This document shows, in pieces, positions 1-10,234 of a stretch of DNA of 36,620 nt. The notes under the pieces were generated by a model, which saw nothing but the letters and a program-made list of their open reading frames with translations, ran no database searches and was not told the origin of the DNA. The translations under genes were made by a program, and so were the position numbers. Source of the stretch: Bacteroidota bacterium (GTDB lineage: Bacteria > Bacteroidota > Bacteroidia > Bacteroidales > VadinHA17); the NCBI GenBank assembly GCA_023430725.1, contig JAEYZD010000098.1, positions 1 through 36,620 on the forward strand. Direction: 5' to 3'. Positions within the stretch are counted from its first letter, which is position 1; each line of letters begins with the position of its first letter.

Positions 1-2194
1 TGATAACATTGTATCCCTTGCCTTCCAGGTAATCATTTGATATGCCGTCGTCCTCATACAGAGTGTAATCACCGTCTGCCCCGGTATAGATTCTGAAAGT
101 TAGGTCCTCCTCAACCTTTTCAGATACATACTGTCTTAAGGGATCTATCGGGATCACGGATCCGGCCCGGACAAATATAGGCATCGTCTCAAGGTCCACC
201 TGCCTGGTATAATTGTTCCCTCCCCCGATCAGTGTGTTTGTAAACCAGTCATACCATTTGCCTTCCGGAAGGTAAACAACACGCTGCCTGGCACCGGGCT
301 CATAAACCGGGGCAATAAGCATATCGCGGCCCCACAGGTACTGGTCACCCTTGCCCAGGGCATTCATATCCCCGGGATAGTGCAGCCACATTGCTCTCAT
401 CATCGGCAGCCCGGTCTCCCTGGCTTCCCATGCCAGGGTGTAGTTATAGGAGAGCAGCTGGTACCTCAATTCGGCATATTTTCTGCAGACAGGTTCGATT
501 GCCGGGTTGTTGAGCTCATCCGGTGAGGGATTATACATCTCGGTATTTCTTGCCGGGACATTGCGGTTGTTATCTTCCCTGGGACCCATCTCTGACAACC
601 CCCAGCCCCAAGGCAGTATCGTCCACCACGTTCGTCCGTGAGACCTGAATGAAGGGCAGAAGGCTCCGAACTGAAACCATCTTGCATACATCTCACCTGT
701 TCTTTCATTTCCTGGGTAGAATCCACCTATGTCCGATCCCCAGAAAGGTGAAAGACTGAGGGAGTGATTGATCCCTACCGCAATCTGCCCCTCCAGCGTT
801 TTCCAGGAAGATTCAGTGTCGCCTGACCAGACCCATCCTCCCCACTGAGCCACACCAAGATGGCCGTTCCGGTGGAGGCTCCAGGGACGGATATCAGGCT
901 GGGTATGAATAGGCCCCTCATAATAAAGCCTGTGCCTGTTGATTCTCTCATGGAGATTGAACCAGTCACCTTCATCAGGCCACCACGCGTCAATCCCGGT
1001 CCTGACCAGATCAAGGTGCTGATTCCAGTAAGGGAGAAGATGACCTTCATCCACTTCATCACCCTTTCCCGGGGGGATTGAACCGTGAAGAGTTGGCAGG
1101 CTGTCACGGTCCCATGGCACAATATGGGTTATCACCCTGACATTAAGGTCATGCAGATCTTTGATCACCTCTCCGGGTGCTCTCCTGAATACCTCAGGAT
1201 TAAACTCGAAGGAGGGCTGCTCCTTATTCCACCCCCTGGGGCAAAAGCCGGTTCCGAGATAAATCACGGCATCAATCGGTATTCGCTTATCCCTGAAGGT
1301 CCTGACAATATCAATCATCTGCGTTTCATCCTCCAGGGTCCGGTGTGACTGCATGTAGCCCATTGCGTATTTCGGAGGCAGGACTGCCGGTCCGGCAACA
1401 AGTGACACATCCTTCATCAGGTCAGCCGGCTCATCGCCGTCAAAGACAAACAGGTCATACAGACCCGTGATGATATGATCAACCGGAGGTCTGCCCTGGA
1501 CGAGCCTGACATATTCCCTCCTGTGCTCGGCTGAATCGCTCTTCAGAACAGGCGGTTTCCAGGGAATAAAGTAACCTGTCCGGGCATCTCTGAGATCCAC
1601 CTGCACCCAGGGGGATGGCATATAAATCCCCCACCCTCCGGTACCGATAAGGAATGCGACCGGATTTCGCGAACCGTAAGCATTTGATTGCCAGCGCGGA
1701 GTCATCTCATGAAGCCTTCCTCTGCGGTCAAATTCAATTTGCTCATCTTTCCAGTCTCTGCCCATACGTGGGCCACCCTCACCCATGCCAAGCACAGGCT
1801 TGTCGTCAACCATGAATGAAACACGACCGTCAGGGAGGAAAGAAATCCGCTGAACAATCTCATCTTCCTTATCCTTCACAGTCACCGTCAGCGGACCCGG
1901 CGACACCTCAACGGTAAATGAACCTACACTTCCGGTTACCGGCTTGGTAATCGAACTGATCTTCATAGCCGGTCTCCCGTACCCGCGGGTGGATAGCAGT
2001 GGGGTCTGCAGAAGTGAAAAATTCACATCCTTTGGCCTGAGAGTGATTCTAAGGCTGTTCTCACCTGATTCCCTGATCTCGAGGAGAGACTCCTTTCCCA
2101 TTGACTCTATTTTTGGTGAGCAGGAACCTGCCACAATCAGCAAAGACAGAAAGAGGGAGGTGATTATGATGTGTTGGGGACTTTTCAGCTTCAT
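1..2194 (-). CDS. GH31 family glycoside hydrolase, lipoprotein (3' end beyond window)
   Basis: The reading frame is open from the ATG at 2194 to the window edge (731 codons), so the C-terminus is missing. The first 25 residues form a lipoprotein signal with a lipobox-like AGSC (Cys25), which suggests an outer-membrane or periplasmic anchor. An N-terminal beta domain is followed by a (beta/alpha)8 barrel of GH31 type. The likely nucleophile is Asp407 in WWPDEGDW and the likely acid/base is Asp459 in WSGDTESSW. Further GH31 blocks are visible (FWGSDIGGF, FGAFCPSFRSHG, and the C-terminal beta-domain start LPEGKWYDW). The nucleophile block is neither the W-x-DMNE of alpha-glucosidases nor the KTDFGE of alpha-xylosidases, so I do not assign a substrate. 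The family is confident and the specificity unknown. The gene reads away from gcvH and is separated from it by a terminator. Confidence 0.9.
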   Translation of the reverse strand, partial: MKLKSPQHIIITSLFLSLLIVAGSCSPKIESMGKESLLEIRESGENSLRITLRPKDVNFSLLQTPLLSTRGYGRPAMKISSITKPVTGSVGSFTVEVSPGPLTVTVKDKEDEIVQRISFLPDGRVSFMVDDKPVLGMGEGGPRMGRDWKDEQIEFDRRGRLHEMTPRWQSNAYGSRNPVAFLIGTGGWGIYMPSPWVQVDLRDARTGYFIPWKPPVLKSDSAEHRREYVRLVQGRPPVDHIITGLYDLFVFDGDEPADLMKDVSLVAGPAVLPPKYAMGYMQSHRTLEDETQMIDIVRTFRDKRIPIDAVIYLGTGFCPRGWNKEQPSFEFNPEVFRRAPGEVIKDLHDLNVRVITHIVPWDRDSLPTLHGSIPPGKGDEVDEGHLLPYWNQHLDLVRTGIDAWWPDEGDWFNLHERINRHRLYYEGPIHTQPDIRPWSLHRNGHLGVAQWGGWVWSGDTESSWKTLEGQIAVGINHSLSLSPFWGSDIGGFYPGNERTGEMYARWFQFGAFCPSFRSHGRTWWTILPWGWGLSEMGPREDNNRNVPARNTEMYNPSPDELNNPAIEPVCRKYAELRYQLLSYNYTLAWEARETGLPMMRAMWLHYPGDMNALGKGDQYLWGRDMLIAPVYEPGARQRVVYLPEGKWYDWFTNTLIGGGNNYTRQVDLETMPIFVRAGSVIPIDPLRQYVSEKVEEDLTFRIYTGADGDYTLYEDDGISNDYLEGKGYNVI

Positions 2195-2244
2195 AATGAT
2201 TCGTGTTTACAATTACCGGATTCCGGGCTATGCCGGTTACCGTT

Positions 2245-2283
2245 CACAAAGTAAACAAAGAGGGCATCTCATATGAGACGCCC
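2245..2283 (-). terminator. Rho-independent terminator of gcvH
   Basis: Read on the minus strand, an 11-bp stem (GGGCGTCTCAT with ATGAGATGCCC, one G-U pair, apical bases open as a small loop) is followed by a T-rich run, TCTTTGTTTACTTT. It lies 34 nt past the gcvH stop and before the GH31 start, so it should end gcvH transcription. Confidence 0.75.
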
Positions 2284-2316
2284 CCGGCTATTATATAACA
2301 TATGTGTTTAAAAAAT

Positions 2317-2697
2317 TCAGGCGCCGATAAGTTTTTTGTAAGCTCCGGCATCAAGGAGGTCATTAACTTCTGAGGCGTCGGAGAGTTCAACCTTGACCAT
2401 CCATCCCTGGCCGTAAGGATCAGTGTTGACGAGATCAGCCTTCGCATCAAGCTCTTCGTTCTTCTCCAGAACTGTGCCGCTTACAGGCATGAAGAGATCC
2501 GATACGGTCTTGACGGCCTCAACCGTTCCGAAAACCTCGCCGTGGCCGAGCTCCTCGCCCACAGTCTCGATCTCGATGAAAACAATATCGCCCAGCTCAT
2601 GCTGAGCAAAATCGGTAATGCCTACTGTTGCAACATTGCCGTTGATAAGAACCCACTCATGATCCTTGGTGTACTTAAGGTTTGCCGGAACGTTCAT
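2317..2697 (-). CDS. gcvH: Glycine cleavage system H protein
   Basis: 126 residues, the usual length for GcvH. The protein is a small lipoyl carrier that shuttles the methylamine group between the P, T and L proteins of the glycine cleavage complex in the cytoplasm. The lipoyl-lysine is Lys63 in the block GTVEAVKTVSD. The N-terminus has the family signature KYTKDHEWV. The ATG start at 2697 follows a short AT-rich leader with a candidate promoter, so gcvH is probably transcribed separately from sprA although it follows sprA on the same strand. No other glycine cleavage gene is in the window. A sprA-gcvH neighbourhood is, from memory, common in Bacteroidota. Confidence 0.97.
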   Translation of the reverse strand: MNVPANLKYTKDHEWVLINGNVATVGITDFAQHELGDIVFIEIETVGEELGHGEVFGTVEAVKTVSDLFMPVSGTVLEKNEELDAKADLVNTDPYGQGWMVKVELSDASEVNDLLDAGAYKKLIGA

Positions 2698-2747
2698 TGT
2701 TTGATATTTTATTTATGTTAGACTTTGATCTTCAGCTGTCAGGTTGT

Positions 2748-2755
2748 CAAAAATA
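2748..2755 (-). promoter_or_regulatory. Candidate -7 element of the gcvH promoter
   Basis: On the minus strand the sequence reads TATTTTTG, matching the Bacteroidota -7 consensus TAnnTTTG, about 50 nt before the gcvH ATG. The nearest TTG upstream is 26 nt away, longer than the usual 19-21 nt, so the -33 part is uncertain. Confidence 0.4.
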
Positions 2756-2771
2756 CATCTTTTTTACTATA

Positions 2772-2802
2772 TAAAACCTGACAAAAGCTTTTTTTAGCCA
2801 GG
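2772..2802 (-). terminator. Candidate terminator after sprA
   Basis: Minus strand: CCTGGC pairs with GTCAGG (one G-U), then an A/T inner stem, followed by TTTTATATA. It starts just after the sprA stop and before the candidate gcvH promoter. The stem is imperfect. Confidence 0.4.
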
Positions 2803-2814
2803 CAGTAAGAACCG

Positions 2815-5800
2815 TCACTGCACAAGGGTGAATCTCAGGCTGAACCCGAAATTTGTGTTTGAGGTAAGGAATGTATTCGCCACAAACGGATTATTCAGGG
2901 TGTGGTCAGCATATACCTGAAGGTTGAACCTGTCACTCAGCACATAGTCGGCAGTAGCCCCAAGGGTGAATACCTTCTGCCCGGCCACCGGCTGGTTCAC
3001 CTGCTCTATCAGCTTGCGGGCCAGTGTCTTGTTGTCTCTGATTGAAAAATCAAGTTTGATGTTCAGGTCGCTCTCAAGGGCCTTCTGACCGGTGCGTGAG
3101 CGCAGCATTATTGCCACATCATCAAACCGGTAGCCTGCCCCTATCGTGATCTCGTCATTCCTGATGTCAGCCACCTGGTTGCTGGCCAGGTTGAGGGTGA
3201 CTGTGCGTGACTTGCGGTACTCTATCCTTGTCGTAAGTGAGTTCTTCCAGCCCAGGTCAACATTTATGAGCGGGCTGAACTGCTCGTTGATTGTGACTGT
3301 GTTGATCTCGTACTGAGGAATGAAATTCGAGCGCAGGTCCCTGATCCGGCTTACGCCTGACCCGTCCGGGTCATAATAGAGGCTGGTGTTGAATGAACCG
3401 ATTGTATACGTTGAACGGTACTGGTGCGACAGACTCACTGAGTTGAACACCTTCCTCACCGCCTCGAACTTTGTCAGTCCCTCGAAGTTTATCCTCCAGT
3501 TGGGCATCATGTGCAGCATTGAAGGGAACGGTGAGAGCGTGATCTTTTCCGGATCCCTGCGTGTGTATGCGGCAAGGAATGCGGGTACAAGCACCTCTCC
3601 GGAGGTGATGCCGTAACCGCTGGCATAGGGACCTGTCACTGCTTCTCCGGTGACGGGATCGAACCCGGGATCATACAGGTTGTCAACCAGCTGGCGCGCT
3701 TCAGACCTGCGTTGCGAGATGACAGCCGTATAATCACGGAACCGCTCGAAGGTCTCAGAGACATAATCACCCGTTTTTGGAACCTTTTCAAAGGCGGTGC
3801 CCCATGACACAACGGAAATTGTAAAGTTACCGGTCAGACGGGTGTTCCTGGTGCTGTCAGGGAAATTGCCAAGGCGGTCGGCCCTGAGGTATGACGATAC
3901 TGTCTCAGAATAACGGCGGTCACCAGTGATATCAATACGCAGCCCCGGGAATGGTTCTACATTGGCCCGGAGGTTCATCTGCTCACGCTTGCTGAATGTG
4001 GCTGCGTTATTGAGCAGTGTGTCAGTTGTGATCCAGCCGTTGATGACAGCCTCGTCAAAGAATCTCTCATCCGTCAGACCGGCAATGAAGCGCCATCCCG
4101 GCGAGAGCATCCCTCCGCTGTTCTGCTGTCCGAGGAAGGAGGTTCCGGGAAGGTACCCGGGAAGGATATGACCCTGTTCAACAGTATAGGTGGCAGAGAC
4201 GTTCCGAAGCGCCATCAGGCCTCTGATCACATACCGGCCAACCACGCTGGCAACCCCGGGCTTCTTCTCCACCCTGCCCTTTACTGCCACACTGGCATTG
4301 GAAACGTCATTGTCAGGTGTGAAGTCGATCCGCATATCGGATACAACGTCATACTTGCCGTTAACAACCGTCCCGTCAGGCGCCGTGACTGTCACGGTGA
4401 CATCCTTCGTCTTCAGGTTATGGTTTATAATTCGCGCTCTTCCGGCCCTCAGCACCAGGCCCTTCCTGCTGTGTGTCACCTCCTCGTAGCCGAGGCTCAT
4501 GCGCCTTGCGGCACCAGGCTGGGTGGTGGCTTCAATCTCCTTCAGGAACTTCACCTTCCCGTACAGGTTTGTGAGGTTGGCCTGCAGGGTGAACTGGCCG
4601 TTGTTTGAATTCTTAATGATGTTGCCGGGATTGATATTCATCGAATCCGGGAAAACGGTACCGGCCAGCCAGTCATACCTTGCGCTGTAACGGGCATTGG
4701 ATGTCACCCACGAAAGCAGCGGCAGCTTGTTGATCGGAACGTTGTAGTTGAAATTCAGCAGGTGGTAGTAGTTGGTTGTCCTGCCGAAGTTGCTGAGGTT
4801 GGTCATGACGGAGTCACGCCATGAATCGAACAGGTCAGGATACCGCCTGCGGTCCACGCCTCCCTCGGGCTCATCAATACGCGCGATGCTGCTGGCCGTG
4901 AAGTCCACCTTCAGCTGCTTTGTAATGTCATATTTGACATCATAGAACCGGGTCCACTGAAAGTCCTTCGTGAAAACAGGCTCTATCAGGATCCCGGGAT
5001 TGCTTATATTCCTGTTTTTGACCTCGTTGTAATACCTGTATATGTCGGTTCGTACGGTAATATGTTTCGGAAAGAGATAGATGTTGAAGTCCTTGATCAG
5101 TCTCAAGGCAGGTGAGTTCAGTATCCGCGCCTTCTGGAACGGAGTGAAGTTCTTAGGCCGGGCCTCGAAGTCATAGGCAATACCCCCCCTGTATGTTTTT
5201 TCAACGTCAATCTCAGTCCTGGGATCAGTATTGTACACCTCATTGAAGGCGTAGCTGACGGAAACGTTTGCCGGGTCCCAGGCATGTGGCTTCTCTCCCC
5301 TGACCGTGGTTCCGGCGTTGCTGACTGTAAGTGTACGCCTGCGCGAATACTCCTCTGACAGGTCCAGGACGCTGTCTCTCTCAGCCTTTGTCTCAAGATT
5401 ATCCAGTGCATCTGTAAGAAGGATATCCGGATCAAGCGGATCATACTGCGGTCGTATGCGGTTCTCAGAGTAGCCCATGTATACCGGAATCCGTATGCCT
5501 GCCTTCTCGGGGAAGAATTTACCCAGCTCGAGGTTTGATGAGAGGTCGTACTGTATCACCTGCTCCATGCTCCGCTGGTTAACGTTCTTGTCTATGCTGC
5601 CCCAGCCCGGGGTGCTTGTCTGTCCCACCAGGTTAACCGTTCCAAGGTCTGCAAGGCGTGCCTGCATCTGCGCATTGGCAGCCCAACCGCCATCTTCACG
5701 GAAGTCGCTCAGTCGCAGCTCGTTGATCCATACCTCTGCGGACCTCGGAGCTCCGTCATCGCTCTGCGGACGACGTGTCCTGATCGGGTTCCTAACGCCT

Positions 5801-8800
5801 ATCATCACAACCCTGACGTTGCTGAGGTTGGGATTGCCGCTGACGGAGACACGGGTGCTCCCTGACTGAACGGAGAATATGTCGGCCTCGCTGAGGGTGG
5901 AACCGGCCTGGCGCATTGCAGCATCGCGTGCCTGCTTCGCGTCAAGCAGCTGCGAAAGATCTATGTCGATCCTGTTCTCTTCCGGCCATACAATCTCCCG
6001 CTGTTCCTCGCTGCTGTTGCTGTACCTGCCGTAGGGGGTCAGCTTCAGCGGTATCTCGTACTCGTAAAAGTTGCTCCTGTAGTCTGACCCTAGTCTCACA
6101 AAGACTGTAACCTCTTCATCCTGCAGCGGTTCGCCAATAAGGGCCTCAGCGTGAACCTCCATCTTCAGCCTGCGGTACTGCCTCATGTCAAGGGTGACAT
6201 TCTTGTAGGTAGCCCTGGCATCACCGTCAGCAAGATCGCGGACGCGGAGAACCATTGATTGTTCGTTGAGCTGCCTGAGCTGCGGGTTGGCGGGGTCAAT
6301 GACACGGTCGAATCCGGGAGGCAGCACGTAGTTCACAGGCTCCTTGCCTGCATTCTCCTCAATGCTCACGGAGCTGATCTCAAAAGTGCCGTCATCCTCC
6401 TCTGGCACTGTGATCCGTTCACCACCCTCGAAGAAGGTAAGATTGTACTTGCGCCACTCGGACCTTACAAGCTCGAGGCGTGCAAATCGCATGATGACCT
6501 CCTCGTCAAAGTTGCGCGCAAACATCCTGAGGAAACGGATAGACTTGAAGTCACGGATTGAACCGACTCTCCTCTCATAATCAGTTACCGGGATCTTGAA
6601 CTGGTACCACCTGACAGGCGACTTCTCACCGTTGGCGAAGGTGGCTGTGTACTCAAGCTCATCAACGATGAAGTTTTCACCCACAACCATATCCTCCGGT
6701 CTCAGGCTTATGTGATACTGGTAGTAGCTTTCGGTCTCGCTCAGGGTATTGTCACGGTTGATGTCTTCCATGTCCGGCAGTGTGGTTCCGCTGGTTGGAT
6801 ATGACTCATCAGACATCTCGGATGTGGGAGAATTGCCGTCTGTACCGTTGAATCTCTTGTAACGCTCCAGGATGCCCAGCTGCCTCTGGTCATAGTCGGA
6901 TCCCCTGAAGTAATGGAAGTCATCGCTTGACGGGTCTTCCATTATCTGCTGCATGATCTCAGGGCTCACAATCGCACCCACGGCCTGGATGAAGCTGTCG
7001 AAGAATGCATTCTCGTCCTCGTTGCTGAGGCCGTCAAGACCTACATCCTGGTATCGGCGTGAGTCAATGTTATTGTCAAAAGCCTGAACCACAGCCTGTA
7101 CAGTAGGTACACGGCCCCATACCGTGGTGTCCACATTGGTAAGCAGCGGAGAGTTGGGAAGACCGTTCTCAAACTGCTTGCGCGAATCGCGAAGTATATC
7201 CTCCGAGATGTTGCCCAGGTTGAAGTAGATGTCACCACCCTCATGGTCAGCGTTCTCCACGAAGGGATCCATAACCCAGAACTTGATATACTGAATGTTG
7301 GCCGATTCGAAGTCGTTCGTGAGCAACTCGCGCATCATCCCTCCCCAGCGGGTGCGCGGTGAGTTGAGGAGACCTTCGCTGCTGAGACCGGCCGAATAGG
7401 TCCCCGGCAGCACGTCAAAATTGTAGGGACCGCGTTCTTCGGGATAGAAGGCCACGTTCAGAACGGAGATGTTGGTAGGGATACCGCTCGGTGACTCCTT
7501 GAAGGGAAATATCTCAGTTTCATAGATCTCCCTGACGAAATGGCTCGACTGCAGGTCAGGGTTGGCACGTATATGCCCGGGTGTGGTTGAGCCGTTGCGA
7601 AGGAAGAGCGGGTCAATTACATACCACGCCAGCCTCGCCCTGTTGAATCCCGAACGGAGGTCCTTGCTCAGCCTGGCCTCCGGGAAGAGATGATCCTGTC
7701 CCTGCGGTACGCTGGCCAGTGACCAGGCATTGAAAGCCCGCAGGTCAAGTGAGATTTCACTGGCCTCGAAATCATCAATATAGACAGCCCCCTCATCGGT
7801 GATAGCCCTGCTGTGTCCGGGAACCAGGTGCGCAAACTCGCCGAAGAAATTAATTGATGAAGGAGCATTCGTCTCGATCAGCGGAAGCCAGTCGATGGCA
7901 CTGGTAAGACGTTGTGATTCTGAACGGTATGATGCATCAAAACCGTAGATCGTGTTTGAGATCGGATCATCACCGTAAGTGACCTTCTGCGTGTATGGCC
8001 TTTCAGTCAGCCTGAGCACCGTTCCACCCAGGTTGAACTTCTCGGAGAACCGGTAGTTGAGATGGGTGCCCACGAGTGTCTTGGTCTGCAGCCCGAAGAA
8101 CTGGTTACTCTCAAGCGAGACCTGGACAGGCGTCTGTGACTCGATGATTGCAGAGTTTATGATCTTCACTGAGCCCATGTTGTAGTCAACAGTGTAGTCA
8201 ACATTCTCCGTCAGGGTGACACCACCGGCGGTCACCTTTACGGAGCCTGCAGGGATATTGGCAACATTGAGCCGTATCTCTGACCCGGAAGCGGATGTGA
8301 ACTGCCCCCTGAGCAGGTACTTGTTCTTCTCTGCCAGCTGTTTTGCCACAGTCTGGGTGGAGTCATACAATTCCGTGAAAACGTACTTTCTTATCTGTTC
8401 AGGATCTGAAATATACTTGAGCAGATGCCGTCCGAAAGGCTCAAGCACAGGGAAGATTATCCGACCCCTCTCTGACATTACGGTTATTCCTTCAACGAAG
8501 TCGAACAGGCCGTCAGACTGCCTGTCGAGCTGTGAGTTCAGCCTGTCAAGCCCTAGCGCCTGCAGCAGTACCTTGCCGTCAAGCGGCGTGCCGGGGAGAT
8601 AGTTGAGTGCGTTACCGGTCTTGTCATCCTGGTAGAGGATATTTACTTCGAAGTTTTTGGGTTCAATCCTGCCTGACCCGACGTTATAGATGTTCTTCAT
8701 CATCAGCTTCCAGGTGGGTATCTGCGGACTGAGGGTGGTACCCTTGATAAGCTTCAGGATGAGGGCATCAGGGGCCGTGATGCCATCAGTTGAGAATTCC

Positions 8801-10221
8801 CCTACCTTGAAGACCTGGCCGTTCAGGGTGTACTCATATGCTACGGCAAGGACCTCATCGTTATTGAGCGCCATGTTGAGTGAGATATAACCCAGCTGGC
8901 GGTTGATCGTATATTCCCGGTCAGTAAGCCGGCGAGCGTTCTCTATCTTTTCATAGTCACGCCCTATCTGGAATCCGGGGTAGAGCCCTGCGAAGGCATC
9001 GGCAACCTGGTCAATATTCCTGATTGCGCCATAGGTGGTGTTCAGCTGTTCGTAGAGGCCGTTTGTGTTGTTTGAAGGGTTTAGGGGCGCGCCGGGCATG
9101 CCCTGGAACTCAGGGACTGTGTTGTAGATGTTTGACTGGTTCTCGGCAAGGTCAATAAATGCGACGATGTTCCTGTTGCTTACGTCCTCAAACCGGCTCG
9201 TCTGGTTGGTGATCCACACCTCAATCTTTTCGATGTTGAGGCCTGTGCTGACAATGGGAAGGTTTTCAAGTGCCCCGTCAAAATTCCCCCTGAATTCCTG
9301 CGAGAGGAAGAAGTGGCGGTTTGCCTCGTAACTGTCTGCGGTGATCTCATACTCGCTGATCTGTGATCCGCCCTTCACCTCCACAACTGATGACTCACCC
9401 TTCTGCTGAGAGAAGACAGTGGTCATTGTGAGTTTGCCAAACTGCAGCTCGGTCTTCAGGCCGAAGAGGCTGTAACTGCCGGTGATGAGGGTACCGTTGA
9501 GCGGCAGGGTCACATCGCCGGCTTCGATCTTTTTAATGATCTCATCCTCCTTGCCTGAATACTCAAGCTTGGTACGGTTTTCAAATTCGAACATCGCCTC
9601 GGTGTTGTAGTTGATCCCCAGCTGCATCTTGTCGCCTATGGTGCCGGTGACGTTCATCTGTATCTTCTCCTGGAAGTCGAAAGTGGGTATTGTCCGAAGC
9701 CTCTCCGAGAGTGTCGGGTTTTCCGTGTGTGAAATGTTGATGCCGAAGATCAGCTCGGCCGATCCCTGCGGGACGATGTTGATGACGTTGCTGCCGAAGA
9801 TGCGGTCAAATGTCTCTCCGCCGACCTCTATCTGCGGGATGAGCGATGACCGGAACCCTGATGCATCGCCGCGAAGAGTTGCATCCCAGTATTCGCGCAT
9901 CGCCTGGTTGAATTCATACTTGCGGTATTCTTCAGGTGACATGTAGACCGGCCGGCGGTAATCAAGGCTGCCTGCTTTCTGGTATATGATGTACTGACGG
10001 TTGCGGCCGTCATACTCAACCTTTGTGCTGATATTGGAAGGATTACTGAGGAAGAGCGGAGATGAGGGGGAAGCCTGCCACGGGTAAGCAGGGTCACTGT
10101 TAAGCTTTAGAAGCGAATCACCGGGATTTGTCTGTGCCGAGAGGGCAAACGGGAAAAGAACAGGCAGAATCAAAAGCCCTACCCTGATCCAGAGATCTCT
10201 AATATGTGAAATAAACTGCAA
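2815..10221 (-). CDS. sprA: Cell-surface protein SprA (Sov), T9SS outer-membrane translocon
   Basis: 2468 residues, matching the very large SprA/Sov family (about 2400-2500). SprA is the giant outer-membrane beta barrel through which type IX secretion substrates cross the outer membrane. It is needed for gliding and protease secretion in the organisms where it has been studied. The N-terminus is a Sec signal peptide (about residues 1-29, ending ALSAQ). The body is rich in alternating beta strands, has the family block YIDDFEAS near residue 810, and ends in an aromatic/hydrophobic strand (FSLRFTLVQ) typical of barrel C-termini. The start is a TTG codon at 10221. No ATG lies in the signal peptide region and the ruvA stop is only 13 nt upstream, so TTG is the best choice. 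It is co-directional with ruvA and pdxA and probably co-transcribed. No other T9SS gene is in the window. Confidence 0.95.
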   Translation of the reverse strand: MQFISHIRDLWIRVGLLILPVLFPFALSAQTNPGDSLLKLNSDPAYPWQASPSSPLFLSNPSNISTKVEYDGRNRQYIIYQKAGSLDYRRPVYMSPEEYRKYEFNQAMREYWDATLRGDASGFRSSLIPQIEVGGETFDRIFGSNVINIVPQGSAELIFGINISHTENPTLSERLRTIPTFDFQEKIQMNVTGTIGDKMQLGINYNTEAMFEFENRTKLEYSGKEDEIIKKIEAGDVTLPLNGTLITGSYSLFGLKTELQFGKLTMTTVFSQQKGESSVVEVKGGSQISEYEITADSYEANRHFFLSQEFRGNFDGALENLPIVSTGLNIEKIEVWITNQTSRFEDVSNRNIVAFIDLAENQSNIYNTVPEFQGMPGAPLNPSNNTNGLYEQLNTTYGAIRNIDQVADAFAGLYPGFQIGRDYEKIENARRLTDREYTINRQLGYISLNMALNNDEVLAVAYEYTLNGQVFKVGEFSTDGITAPDALILKLIKGTTLSPQIPTWKLMMKNIYNVGSGRIEPKNFEVNILYQDDKTGNALNYLPGTPLDGKVLLQALGLDRLNSQLDRQSDGLFDFVEGITVMSERGRIIFPVLEPFGRHLLKYISDPEQIRKYVFTELYDSTQTVAKQLAEKNKYLLRGQFTSASGSEIRLNVANIPAGSVKVTAGGVTLTENVDYTVDYNMGSVKIINSAIIESQTPVQVSLESNQFFGLQTKTLVGTHLNYRFSEKFNLGGTVLRLTERPYTQKVTYGDDPISNTIYGFDASYRSESQRLTSAIDWLPLIETNAPSSINFFGEFAHLVPGHSRAITDEGAVYIDDFEASEISLDLRAFNAWSLASVPQGQDHLFPEARLSKDLRSGFNRARLAWYVIDPLFLRNGSTTPGHIRANPDLQSSHFVREIYETEIFPFKESPSGIPTNISVLNVAFYPEERGPYNFDVLPGTYSAGLSSEGLLNSPRTRWGGMMRELLTNDFESANIQYIKFWVMDPFVENADHEGGDIYFNLGNISEDILRDSRKQFENGLPNSPLLTNVDTTVWGRVPTVQAVVQAFDNNIDSRRYQDVGLDGLSNEDENAFFDSFIQAVGAIVSPEIMQQIMEDPSSDDFHYFRGSDYDQRQLGILERYKRFNGTDGNSPTSEMSDESYPTSGTTLPDMEDINRDNTLSETESYYQYHISLRPEDMVVGENFIVDELEYTATFANGEKSPVRWYQFKIPVTDYERRVGSIRDFKSIRFLRMFARNFDEEVIMRFARLELVRSEWRKYNLTFFEGGERITVPEEDDGTFEISSVSIEENAGKEPVNYVLPPGFDRVIDPANPQLRQLNEQSMVLRVRDLADGDARATYKNVTLDMRQYRRLKMEVHAEALIGEPLQDEEVTVFVRLGSDYRSNFYEYEIPLKLTPYGRYSNSSEEQREIVWPEENRIDIDLSQLLDAKQARDAAMRQAGSTLSEADIFSVQSGSTRVSVSGNPNLSNVRVVMIGVRNPIRTRRPQSDDGAPRSAEVWINELRLSDFREDGGWAANAQMQARLADLGTVNLVGQTSTPGWGSIDKNVNQRSMEQVIQYDLSSNLELGKFFPEKAGIRIPVYMGYSENRIRPQYDPLDPDILLTDALDNLETKAERDSVLDLSEEYSRRRTLTVSNAGTTVRGEKPHAWDPANVSVSYAFNEVYNTDPRTEIDVEKTYRGGIAYDFEARPKNFTPFQKARILNSPALRLIKDFNIYLFPKHITVRTDIYRYYNEVKNRNISNPGILIEPVFTKDFQWTRFYDVKYDITKQLKVDFTASSIARIDEPEGGVDRRRYPDLFDSWRDSVMTNLSNFGRTTNYYHLLNFNYNVPINKLPLLSWVTSNARYSARYDWLAGTVFPDSMNINPGNIIKNSNNGQFTLQANLTNLYGKVKFLKEIEATTQPGAARRMSLGYEEVTHSRKGLVLRAGRARIINHNLKTKDVTVTVTAPDGTVVNGKYDVVSDMRIDFTPDNDVSNASVAVKGRVEKKPGVASVVGRYVIRGLMALRNVSATYTVEQGHILPGYLPGTSFLGQQNSGGMLSPGWRFIAGLTDERFFDEAVINGWITTDTLLNNAATFSKREQMNLRANVEPFPGLRIDITGDRRYSETVSSYLRADRLGNFPDSTRNTRLTGNFTISVVSWGTAFEKVPKTGDYVSETFERFRDYTAVISQRRSEARQLVDNLYDPGFDPVTGEAVTGPYASGYGITSGEVLVPAFLAAYTRRDPEKITLSPFPSMLHMMPNWRINFEGLTKFEAVRKVFNSVSLSHQYRSTYTIGSFNTSLYYDPDGSGVSRIRDLRSNFIPQYEINTVTINEQFSPLINVDLGWKNSLTTRIEYRKSRTVTLNLASNQVADIRNDEITIGAGYRFDDVAIMLRSRTGQKALESDLNIKLDFSIRDNKTLARKLIEQVNQPVAGQKVFTLGATADYVLSDRFNLQVYADHTLNNPFVANTFLTSNTNFGFSLRFTLVQ

Positions 10222-10234
10222 TCCGGCACCCTGT

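Noticed and set aside
860..1348. Short plus-strand frames in the GH31 region suggesting a broken gene
   Set aside because: The minus-strand GH31 frame is continuous for 731 codons without stop or frameshift, so the gene is intact as far as it is seen.
5477..5869. Plus-strand open frames across sprA
   Set aside because: All are antisense shadows of the continuous sprA frame and lack domains or ribosome sites.
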